This document shows positions 55,001-64,000 of a stretch of DNA of 64,000 bases, in pieces (position 1 is the stretch's first letter; every line of letters begins with the position of its first letter). The DNA comes from Mesostigma viride. Taxonomy: Eukaryota > Streptophyta > Mesostigmatophyceae > Mesostigmatales > Mesostigmataceae. The position numbers were made by a program, and so were the translations under genes. The stretch lies in the NCBI GenBank assembly GCA_009746045.1, contig RPFO01000028.1, positions 7,501 through 71,500 of the forward strand, written 5' to 3'. The notes under the pieces were generated by a model. That model was not told where the DNA came from, did no database searches, and saw only the letters and a program-made list of their open reading frames with translations.

Positions 55001-57884
55001 TACTAAAGATTGCTGAGGAGGTCCCAAATTTTGCTATTAGTGATTGCTAATGAGGTTTCAATTTTGCAGGAGGAAGGACACCTGGAGCCGTCATCTCCCT
55101 ACTGACCGTGCAACCTCGACGCAGGAAAAACCCTTGCCCGATCTTCACGCCCGACCGTGCCTGTGGTGCCGTCGTGCTGCTACAGAGTTGTCCATGGCGT
55201 TCACAAGAGGATGACCGCTTGTAGGGGCTACTTGGTCAAATCCAATCTCCAGCTCACGTACAGCTGCGCCATTAGCTGAAGTGCTGCTCATGTTCTGATC
55301 TCGACAGGCTACGCGTCCGGGCTACCCACCCGCCCACCCGCCTGACCAACCGGCCGCCCGCCCGCCCGTGCGCCGGCCCGTTGTTCATCCAATGACATGT
55401 GCATATATGACCTTGAGTGGCTCGCCACCAACCTGACTGAGATGCCCTTATGTGCTGCCCCCCCCCCCACACACACACACCCCTCCCACCCCCACCCCCC
55501 ACCCCCACCCCCCACCCCCCCCCCCCACCCCCACCCCCACCCCCACCCCCCACCCCCACCCCCACCCCCACCCCCACCCCCCACCCCCACCCCCACCCCC
55601 CACCCCCCACCCCCCACCCCCCACCCCCCACCCCCCCCCCCACCCCCCACCCACCCCCCACCCCACCCCACCCACCCACCCACCCCCACCCACCCACCCA
55701 CCCACCACCCAGGGCGCCACGCACCTGACCGACTCCATGTCCTTGCCGTTGTTGTCAATCACGGTGTTGAACTTTGCGGAGCCGAGAGTGGCGCCGATGT
55801 TGCTGGGGTCGGCCCACACGGTGGTCACGCCCGCTTTGCGCAGCTCCTGTGGTTGATTGTGCGGGTCGTCGGTCCGGCAGGCAGTGCACACTGATCAGCA
55901 ACAAGGAGATGCAGTGATTATACATGCTCACACTGTGGTAATGCCGGCCCTGCACAGCTCCAGGCCATGCGTGGCCCGGGGGGGTTGATGCAATGGGACG
56001 CTGCGCCAGGCATTACTATTGAGTCAGCAAGGCGAGGACAAAAGATCACGGATGTTGTCCAACGAGGCCCAGAGACAATCACCCATCATGCCAAGCTCCT
56101 GCCAGAAAATTTCCATCGGCGCTACACAATTGCAGGAGCGGGCGGGGGCTAAAAATGCAGCCTGGCAGCCAGACAGCACATGGTGGACATCCAGTCTTCA
56201 GACAACCGGAATGCAGCATCGAGGCATGATAGCAGGGCGGGGTCTAAATCTATGGCACTGTGGCCATGGCACCAGAACCTTGGCACCCGGTGCTTGACGC
56301 CAGGTGGTAAATATGCCTCTGTGTCTTTGACACTAGGTGCTTAACACTCGGTCCAGAACATTAGGGCCACAAGCCCTGCATGCTGCCGCGAGAACCCTGC
56401 CAGCAGGGACCCGCTATGGAAAGCTGCACATTACCTGTGAGCGTGTCGTGCCCGTTCTACGGCTTGTTGTTGTTTGAGTCTACCCTAGTGGCATTCCGAT
56501 ATGCCCTAGTGCCAGAAGGCTACTTTGAAATTGCCACGGCATTGGCCTAGTTGCGATTATTGCAATTAGGGACAAGCTCTATGTATCCGGTTCGGCCCAC
56601 CGTGCTTAAAGAAGGAAGCACTGTGGCTAGATTGGAAGGCCGCTGAGGCCACCAGGGCACCCTGCACTCATGAAGCCCACCATGCCCTTGCCACTTTGAC
56701 TGTGTGGAAAGCCTCTTATCTTAATGACGACCTAGGGCTTTGAAGACCTTTTTCCTTAATTAAGAAGATCTTATGATCAGGTGACCCCAATCACTGTCGC
56801 CGGTTTTAGAGGAACCCCTGGTCGTTGTCATCTTCATGAGGACAACCCACCACTATACACGTCAGTGCTCTCGTGCACGCATGCGCCCAACGGCGCTGCG
56901 GCACTAGTGGACTTGCATGCTGAATTTGGAGCTGCAAGGTTATAGTGCATAAAACAGCATTACTACAGACATATGACTGCAGACCTAAGGCCGCACTCGG
57001 GTAGTTGATAAGAAAATATCAGGTTCTCTGGATGACTGCAACCAAGCCAAGAATCAAGACGCGTGTTATTGGACACGCGGGTAGTGGTGCCACCCTGGGT
57101 TGCATTAGTGGGGGACGAAAGCAAGTATCTTGCGTACGCCAGCAACCAAAACGAACGTGTCTTGGCAAACCAGAGGGCAAATTCGAGGAGAATGCAACCT
57201 AAACAGCGGCCTGCGACAGCCATGGGGCAGAGAGGGGACGGAGATGGGACCGATGATGGGGTAGACAGAGCGAGAGGCTTACGTGCAGGCGCGAGAACGG
57301 CTCCTTCTTCATCTTGTCCGAGTGCTCATCACCGACGACCAGGAAAGTGACCTTGTGGCCGTCGCGTGCCAGGATCTTGGACAGCCTGCAACCGACATGT
57401 GTGTCGGGACAGTGCGCAGGGTGTCAGCGTGTCTGGCAGCCTGGAATTTCGGCCGTAACGATCGCACCTACGACGATAGTGTCCCCTTTGACATTTGTTT
57501 TCCCGGCAATTATCCTTGTCGACAGTGCAACCGGGCATTTTCTGTCAGACTTGATGCGTAAACGTACCAGAAACCGATAATAGCATGTCCACCCGCGTTG
57601 GTGTTGACAATGAGGACCTCGCGGGACTTAATGCTGGCTACAACCGCTGGCATGACACCAGACAAGCTCTGCACCGCGCCGGCATTGCTCGCGGCCCGGC
57701 TGGACCACTGAATTCGCTGCTTGAGGTCGACTACACCTGAGAACAGCGCAGACGACTGCCGTAGGCACAGGGGTGCCTTGCTAGACGCCTTGCGAGCATC
57801 GACGCTAGAGAAGCATGCCTTGCTCTGCACCTTGCTGACGCAGGGCACCACCACGGTGGACGACAAAGTTGCTGCGGCAGCCAT
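52053..57884 (-). CDS. CSP41A: Chloroplast stem-loop-binding protein CSP41a (RAP38-type), 7 exons
   Basis: Atypical short-chain-dehydrogenase-fold protein of the plastid stroma that binds and can cleave RNA stem-loops and associates with plastid ribosomes. Exons, high to low: 57884-57568, 57385-57283, 55846-55725, 54562-54460, 53475-53350, 53027-52725, 52223-52053; joined length 414 residues, the normal size. A plastid transit peptide of about 75-85 residues is followed by [20 protein letters not shown] (modified Rossmann motif), [115 protein letters not shown] and [15 protein letters not shown]. These match CSP41a better than CSP41b. It lies head-to-head with the PfkB-like gene. Confidence 0.94.
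53508..53780. repeat. (GGGC)n microsatellite in a CSP41a intron
   Basis: About 270 bases of GGGC/GGC units with a short run of pure G, between exons 4 and 5. It begins about 30 bases from the exon-5 acceptor. The transcript strand is C-rich. Confidence 0.96.
55455..55710. repeat. C-rich CCCCCA-type repeat in a CSP41a intron
   Basis: Irregular CCCCCA, CCCCA and CCCA units. On the CSP41a transcript this reads GGGTGGGGGT and so on, starting within about 20 bases of the exon-3 donor, and could form G-quadruplexes next to the 5' splice site. Confidence 0.95.
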
Positions 57885-58691
57885 GGCGGGAGTGGCGAGG
57901 TATGTGGCTGACCAGCGTTCCTGGCAGGCCCGTGACTTTCAGGTTTGGTGGTGCTGGGTGGTAGTGTAGTGGATAAACGCAATTGTAACGGATTGCAAGT
58001 GCCAGGGTCAGTAATTGCATGCACGAGCAACGCCAGCGCTCCAGGTGTAACACGCCTGCCTGCTGACCTGTAATATCCTAGTGGCTGTCAACGCATGAGG
58101 CCGACAGGGATCTGCGTGTCCGTCCGCCTGGCCTTTTGCTGGGGCGTTGTCCTCTGCGGGAAAATCTCAGCGCCCTAGTGGCGAATGGCAGAGCTAATGC
58201 CAGCCATCCTGCAGTGCAGCAGCGGTCAGCCGGGATTAATTTTACTGCCAACAGTGCACGTGTGGTGCCGAACGCCCGTCGTGAATACGTGAATCCTCAA
58301 GAATAATGCCCTCCAGACCAGCTGCTCCATGGGCGCACGCGTTACCTATACTGCTCAGAGCACGCAACATCTGCTGAGGGAACATCTTACGCTTGCTGCA
58401 TCATGTTGCCAGATGAAGACGTAGGGGAACTTCCATGCCATTGTTTATGCAATACCTGTACTGGCCTGTAATTGCCCCTTGCCATTTTGCGACTGTCGCA
58501 ACTGCTCTCGATCAACGTCTCGATGCCTCCTGCCGAGAAGAGAAGAAGCGATGTTGCTGGATGCCCTCGGAAAGGAACCATAGGCAAGGAACTATAAAGG
58601 TGCATTAACTGTTTTGGAGGGCACAATGACTGTGCAAGGTACGTAACAGCGTGAAGCTTCCATCCCATCACTAGTGCTGCATTCAGCAAGG
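57885..58691. promoter_or_regulatory. Divergent region between CSP41a and the PfkB-like gene
   Basis: 807 bases between outward-facing start codons. No gene or clear core promoter element is visible. A possible upstream mini-exon for the PfkB-like gene (ATG at 58625 followed by a GTACGT donor) was considered but has no matching evidence. Confidence 0.4.
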
Positions 58692-60928
58692 ATGATGTCA
58701 ATTAACGTGAAGGGCTGCCCTGAACGCACGGTTTTGCGGACTAAATTCCAGCCACCCGCTCGGTGCCGCAGCATCCGACCCCGGAAAGCACCCGCCCGTT
58801 GCCAGGCTGGCACCTCAGCGTCCCCATCCGACGCATTCCTGTGCTTTAACTGGATAACGGACGACATTGTCAGGTACGACGGCAAGACGATGATGGCCAG
58901 CCCAGGTGGCGGCGGGTTTCAGACTGCCATTGGCGCCGCGCTGTCCTGCCCCGGCCTCACCTGCATTCTCTCCGCCCGGGTCGGGTCTGACTGGCAAGCC
59001 GACGTGTTCAACCGCCATCTCGACGGCTTCGGAATCACGCCGTACTTGGTGCAAGTGCCCGACGCGCACACGCCACGAGCGTGGCAGCTGCTAGAAGAGA
59101 CCGGAAAAAGGACCCAGGTGTGGCGGACGGACGCGCCTGCCTCTCAGCGCATGCTCCACCTGGGAAAGGAGATGATCCCACCTGAAAGGAGTATCGGCGC
59201 AGCGCACGTGTCCTCGCATCCTGCCGACCCGCCGACGTCCTTTGTGGCTGAGCTCAGGGCGCGGGGCGTCAAAACGGTCGGCCACGAGGTGTACACCAAC
59301 AACACACATCCGATTGGGGGGGGGGCTATAAATAGACTCGTCACGTGCGCTGACTTGTTCAGCCCCAACTTGCTCGAGCTCGAATGCCTGACCCGGGGGG
59401 GAGAATTCGACCCCCAGACCATCGCCAAGGAGCTTCTTTCCAAGTCCCTGGAGCAAATGGCCGCGGGCGCGTGGCAGCTCGCCACCTGTCACTCCCACCC
59501 CGTGGTCATCCGGGCGGGCGAGTTTGGCGCCTTTTCCGCAGTCCCCGGGCGCGCCTATGTCCTGCACGTGCCAGCTGTCTTGGCAGCTGCTGACGTGGTG
59601 GACACCACCGGGTGTGGGAACGCCTTCCTAGGCGCGTTCGAGGCCAGCCATTATATCTGCAGGCGCTCGGAGGAGGAGTCCCTGGCGTGGGGCGCGGCAG
59701 CATCCAGCGTCATGGCGCAGGTATAACACGTGCATTGGCAGCAAGCGGTTGTGTGGTGTCCTTGTACAGCTTGTACGGTGCAGTTACATGTATGCATCAC
59801 ATAGGCTAAGCTTTATAATGATACGTCACATGGCACAATAGGACTGTTCCTATTGTGCCCGTACATTTTTTAAATAGATGTGTGCTACTACTTGCGCTAT
59901 TCAGGGTGGCTGTCTCCTCTTATATGTGTGTAATAATAGAATTACCGGTCAAAATCACTTTGTCTTTGCGTGTAATTACTTTGCGACCCCAAAACAAGGT
60001 GAAATGTATAGTTTGCGACCCAAATTGAAGGCAAAGTTTTAGGTTGCGAGCCGGTCGACTTGTTTGTGGTCAGTGGCTTGGGTCTCACCGACTTTATATC
60101 CCTTGGCCCCCTCTCGATGTAACCCAACTACCAACCTGAGTAATTGGATTGATCCATTGGGTAGCACTGATTATAATAGATAGGCTTGGGGCTATGCGGG
60201 GCGGCGCAGGCGCGACACAGTAACATTTGAACTTTGCGACCCAAAATGAAGCCCATAAATGGCAGTTTGCGAGGTCTATTCGCAAACGATTAGACGCAAA
60301 GTGATTTTGATCACTACGGTAGCATACAACTAGGTGAGAGACCCCATGTATGTGCATTCCTGGAGCGCAGTTACCCAGGGTTCTGTGGAGTCTGCGCTCT
60401 GCAGCACGGGTGACTTGATCCTGCGTGAGGTGTCATGAAGCGTGAAGGGGAGTCAGGAGTGTATAATGATACTAAGCATTTAGTATGCCCAACTCTTTAT
60501 ATGTGTAGTAAAGAACAAGTATATTTTGGTTCTTTTTTCTCAGGCACTCGCCCTTGTCATGGTTTATATGGGTAGTTAGCCGTTGAAACTAGTCTTTGAA
60601 CATAGATAGCCTGCATTGCCTACATTGTGTGCCCTCCTCTCCGCATGTGTGGGAATGCGTCCCGGGTTAATGCCGACCATTCGTGATCTATCAGCCTGGC
60701 TGGCCGTTGCACTTGTCCCAGCACTCCAATTTTTTTGTCTACACTGTTTTCGCTGTTGTGCTTGCTCGATTTTTCATCTCGCAGTCCTGGGGGGTGCCCT
60801 CCGTCCACTCTCCATCCGACCGGCACCTCTTGGAGGCATTGGTGGCCCAGCGGGCGGAGGCCGTGTCGAGCCGTGTACGCAAGTATACCACTGTAGATTT
60901 CGAGAAACACATAAGCGAGGTCATGTGA
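58692..60928 (+). CDS. PfkB-family carbohydrate-kinase-like protein, 2 exons
   Basis: Exons 58692-59720 and 60785-60928 join at codon 343 (CAG|GTATAA … GCAG|TCC) to give 390 residues. An Arg/Pro/Ser-rich N-terminus (~1-45) may be an organelle transit peptide. The ribokinase-fold core contains SPGGGGFQTAIGAA (substrate-side glycines), LSARVGSDW, FSPNLLELE, and the family signature near the C-terminus as DTTGCGNAFLGAF (304-316). In active PfkB kinases that motif reads DTxGAGD with a catalytic Asp; here it is Asn310. Mak32-like proteins are a possible relative. The second exon supplies the final helix. The first six codons of the open frame precede the ATG and begin with GTG, so 58692 is the start. 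Substrate unknown; it may be a non-canonical or inactive member. Confidence 0.8.
59949..60310. mobile_element. MITE-like element in the PfkB-like intron
   Basis: Perfect 14-bp terminal inverted repeats TCAAAATCACTTTG (59949-59962) and CAAAGTGATTTTGA (60297-60310) enclose 362 bp without coding potential. Inside, TTTGCGACCCAAA occurs several times. No clear target-site duplication was found. Confidence 0.55.
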
Positions 60929-61229
60929 ACGCGGTCATTGGTGCCAAGCCTGACTTTATCATGAGTGTATGGTTCAGCAACGAGCCGGGGGATTGTCTCT
61001 TATTTACGAAAGCCATGGAATTAATCAATTGATCTTCATTAAGCCGCCGGCCAGACAAGTTTTTGCCTGCCATTGTGCCAACCAATCGCCATCATTTCTA
61101 TTCGAGCTAGAACCAAGATTGGATCTAGTACTTGAGTAGCGTCAACATGAACATCAAGGAGACAAGCAGCCCATTGTTGTCGTCAACCAGCCAGAGTAAG
61201 GCAGGGAGGCTCACAAGAAGGGGACCAAG
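60929..61229. other. PfkB-like 3' flank
   Basis: No gene is visible. Near 61149 ATCAAGGAGACAAGCAGCCC is a diverged start of the dispersed 40-bp motif. Confidence 0.4.
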
Positions 61230-61740
61230 CTGACAGAGCTCATGTATGCTGACAACCCAACGCTCCTCGAGGAGCCGGCCCAAATACAGACTTGGCTAGA
61301 GACTGGCTTGCCGGCCGGGCCATTGAGGCACGAGCCGTGGGGCTTGAGGTTAACAATCGACGACGTAAGCAATGGCACTTGGGCTCGCGCCCCCCCCGCC
61401 GGAGCTTATGCTTCTGGACTGCTCCGCTGTGCCTGATTGGTACCGCTTTGAACAAGCTATTGGGCAGCATTCATCATTCCGACTGTGATGACCTGCTGGC
61501 TCCCCAACTGAACTGTGAGGACGACATCGAAGTACACCCGGATGGGCCCTGCATTCTCGGAAAGGCCACCGTACGTCACTACCGCGCCCTGCACATGGCG
61601 CAAGCACTGGGCATGCTCAAGACACACGATCTCTTCAAGGTTCTTGTCCTCGATCCCGGCCGTCCGACCGTCCTCATAAATAGGGCGGATACGTGGACAA
61701 CTGGACTATATATTCTCCCCGTGGCCAAAAGTCCAAGCGT
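61230..61740 (+). pseudogene. Decayed LINE ORF2 (reverse transcriptase) fragment
   Basis: Segments of the 34.5-36 kb ORF2 recur in order: LMYADNPTLLEEPAQIQTWL (YADD changed to YADN), then a frame change to AGRAIEARAVGLEV, ALNKLLGS, and LFKVLVLDPGRPTVLINRAD (for the MLFKVLVLTVLTYGAEAW part). Frameshifts and the lost catalytic Asp show it is dead. Confidence 0.75.
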
Positions 61741-61939
61741 ATGCATAAGAAATCATGAAGCCATCATAAACGCTCGAATGCTACTCTCAACGGTTACAAC
61801 TGTAACGCAGTATTGTGACCAGCCTGCAGCTATTACGCGAACTGATATAATATTCTCCGAAGCTATAACGCAAAATTATGACGAGCAAACGCTCCTCTAC
61901 GCAACGCAGCCTGGCAACTGCGCTCAGCCCTTAAAATAC

Positions 61940-63322
61940 GTCTGCATCTGGCCTACTGCAGCTTCGCTCTCCGGCCCGGAAGGCAGCGGTGACACTAGTC
62001 GTGCCCTGGTGGTTGCCCAGCCCCCTCCCGGGCTTGCCTCGCCCTCTGCATCGCCTGAGCCTAAACGCAGCCGCCCTGAGGATCCGCCCCCTGCCGAGCC
62101 GAGCTGGAAAGAAATCGACTTTGACGTCACCTCAGCCACATGCATGGTGGACACACTGTCACGCAGCTCCCACCCAATTTATGAGCGCCGTGTTCTACGG
62201 GGCGCGCACCTCGCTTCTTGCTCTGTGCAAGCACCTTTACGTCCAAGGTCGCCTCATTCCGCCTGGCCGCTTGGTCGGTGCTTACTCGCCGGATCTGTCC
62301 AGCTACCCCCGCCCCCGCCTTCAGCTCCTCGCCCTCTGCTCCCTCCTCGGGCGCTCTGTCGCCGAGATCTGGGCTCCCACTTCCATGCATTCCACCTCCG
62401 AAATCTGCTCCATCATCAACCAGGCCCTCGTGCAGCACGTGACACCCCTCGCCGCAGATGTGGCGGCCATGGGCGCGGCACGCTGGCTGCCGAGCTTCCC
62501 CTCCTCTCTCTCCTCGATCCACCACCACCGCCACCTCCAAGCTCCTCGCCTCCACCTCCACCACCACCGACACCCTGATCACCGCCCAGCTCCTCGCCAT
62601 CGACAAGCGCCCGGCAGGACAATGCCATAGCCATCGAATGCTTGCAAAACACCGCAGGCATCACTGCCCATGCGGTGAAGGACATCGCCGCCCAGCCGGC
62701 CCCTGCTGGCCCTGCCGGCGATGCCCCTCCCACCCAGACCTGGCTGGGCAGCCATGCTGATCAATGAACCACACCACCACCACCACCTCCGCCATTGCCG
62801 CCCAGCTAAGTTACGCAGCAGACGTTGGACCTCCGCTAGGAGGCCGAGCTCGCCAAGCGCAGCCTTAACATCATAGTCAAGCACTTCGACCAGCTGCAAG
62901 ACGAGACCTCCGTCCTCCGAGACCCTTGCCCTGGCGTTTGAGAACAAAATCCTTGTCCCCATGGATGGCTCTCACTGGTAAGGGCCGGCAAGCCGCGGGG
63001 GGGCGCGGGGTGACCCGCCTTCCCCGCTCGCGGGGTAAGGCCGGCCCCTCCCCCTTGCTCCTCACCTTTGACACCATGCAGCGGATAAGATGGAGTTCCT
63101 CAAGCGTCGCAAGCGGCTTGGGAGGACCTCCTACACGGTGGACGACGACTTGACCTAGTTGACGCAGCAACAACGGCGACGGGAGCTATGGCCGACCTAC
63201 CTCCAGCTCCGGCAGACGGCGGGACAGAAGCCGGTCTACTGGAAGGGGGCGGACGTCTACGTCGCCCACAAGCCCTGGCAGGCGACCCCTGCCGCCCCAG
63301 CCACCCCAGCCACCGCAGCCTA
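61940..63322 (+). pseudogene. Decayed LINE ORF1 copy
   Basis: Homologous throughout to the split copy at 38-41 kb: a GDTSRALVVAQPPPGLASPS start, SPEPKRSRPEDPPPAEPSWK, LLALCKHLYVQGRLIPPGRL, TSTTTDTLI, AQLSYAAD-type coiled-coil remnants, RGKAGPSPLLLTFD, and TVDDDLT followed by an in-frame stop near 63158. It ends KPVYWKGADVYVAHKPWQ. Several frameshifts; non-functional. Confidence 0.7.
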
Positions 63323-63797
63323 GGGAATATATAGCAGTAGTGTAGACTAGAAAGCTTAGTGATGTGGCCATGTAATGTGTATGCCTACGTGATGGGCCCA
63401 CACCAGCCCTTGCAATAGCCGTAGCAATTTCGAGTCATGCTTTGCCCATGCAGGGAGTTACTCTCTGCTGAGATGCTATGTGTACACCAGCTATAGCCTA
63501 TCCATATATACCTTCCACCCCATATGTCATGCAGGCCTTCTAGGCCCTCTCCCGCCAATTAAGCCGCCCTGTGTGAGCTCGATTAGGAGGCATGAACCAT
63601 GCATCATGGCGGTGCACGTGCACCTTGTGCACCCACAGCAGGTGATAGTTGTACATCCTACAGACCTACACCCGCAGTTTGTCGTCCTGATTGTACTACA
63701 AACCCATAGATGCCTCTTTCTAATGCAGGGCTATGCCCCAGTGTGTTACATATGCTCCCCAAGGAGCTATATTCTTAATTAACTAATTAATTAATAA
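63323..63797 (+). mobile_element. 3' UTR and tail of the decayed LINE copy
   Basis: Follows the ORF1 relic and ends with GCTCC (63754-63758), loop CCAA, GGAGC (63763-63767), then a TTAA-rich tail (63775-63797). The outer pair is G-C here rather than the A-T of other copies, so the stem is kept. Confidence 0.7.
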
Positions 63798-63849
63798 ACA
63801 CTCATGCATGACTGGTCAAAGCTGCCGGGTGAATAGTTACACGTAGACA

Positions 63850-64000
63850 TCAACCTGGGGTTGATGCGGAGGAGGCGTTTTGTTGATGAGTAGTAGTGTA
63901 GTTAGGATTTTTTAGACTAGACTAGATAGCTTAGAGTTAGGTTAGTTCGATTTCGCGGCTTCCTCCACCCCATCCATCATGGAATATGTGCTACATGATC
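63850..64000 (+). mobile_element. 3' end of a second LINE copy, cut by the window edge
   Basis: GGAGGAGGCGTTTTGTTGAT encodes the end of ORF2 as in the 34.5 kb element. ATGAGTAGTAGTGTAGTTAG and CCTCCACCCCATCCATCATG follow, as in its 3' UTR. The terminal hairpin should lie just beyond 64000. Confidence 0.75.

Noticed and set aside
58674-58691. Earlier start of the PfkB-like gene at 58674
   Set aside because: The codon there is GTG; the first ATG in frame is 58692.

Overview
The window looks like nuclear DNA of a green alga (Chlorophyta or a close relative; species not identifiable). The evidence is three intron-rich genes for plastid proteins of the plant lineage (ClpB, a Whirly ssDNA-binding protein, CSP41a), GT-AG spliceosomal introns, TGTAA-type poly(A) signals of the kind used by chlorophytes, and very abundant simple repeats and non-LTR retroelements. 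Exon structures below were built by hand: junctions were placed at GT/AG sites so that frames join and family-conserved residues run through.

Layout. 1-13.8 kb: one intronless 4,349-codon gene for a multimodular non-ribosomal peptide synthetase (NRPS). It has a degenerate acyl-AMP-ligase-like N-terminus, three C-A-PCP modules (the first two A-PCP-C units are an almost identical 3,231-bp tandem duplication), a third A domain whose pocket resembles the beta-alanine code, and a C-terminal integral-membrane acyltransferase-3 domain in place of a thioesterase. This is the most unusual object in the window. 13.8-15.6 kb: microsatellite and retroelement 3' ends. 15.6-28.1 kb (-): 13-exon plastid ClpB, nearly every large intron carrying its own satellite array. 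28.8-31.1 kb (+): 6-exon cytosolic ribosomal protein S8, divergent from ClpB. 31.7-42.8 kb: a retroelement graveyard of L1-like ORF1 relics (coiled coil plus RRM-like), one LINE ORF2 with an intact reverse-transcriptase core, several 3' ends, and a 1.7-kb TTAA-flanked piggyBac-like element inserted into an ORF1 copy. 43.2-49.4 kb (-): 8-exon Whirly gene. 50.2 kb (+): small single-exon gene resembling DASH-complex Dad2. 52.0-57.9 kb (-): 7-exon CSP41a. 58.7-60.9 kb (+): two-exon pfkB-type kinase-like gene with a MITE-like element in its intron. 61.2-64.0 kb: more LINE relics.

The host genes form three head-to-head pairs (ClpB/RPS8, Whirly/Dad2-like, CSP41a/PfkB-like) with 0.6-0.8 kb between starts, which may hold bidirectional promoters. 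ClpB, Whirly and CSP41a act in plastid protein and nucleic-acid maintenance. The NRPS is a stand-alone specialised-metabolism gene; no tailoring or transport partner is visible.
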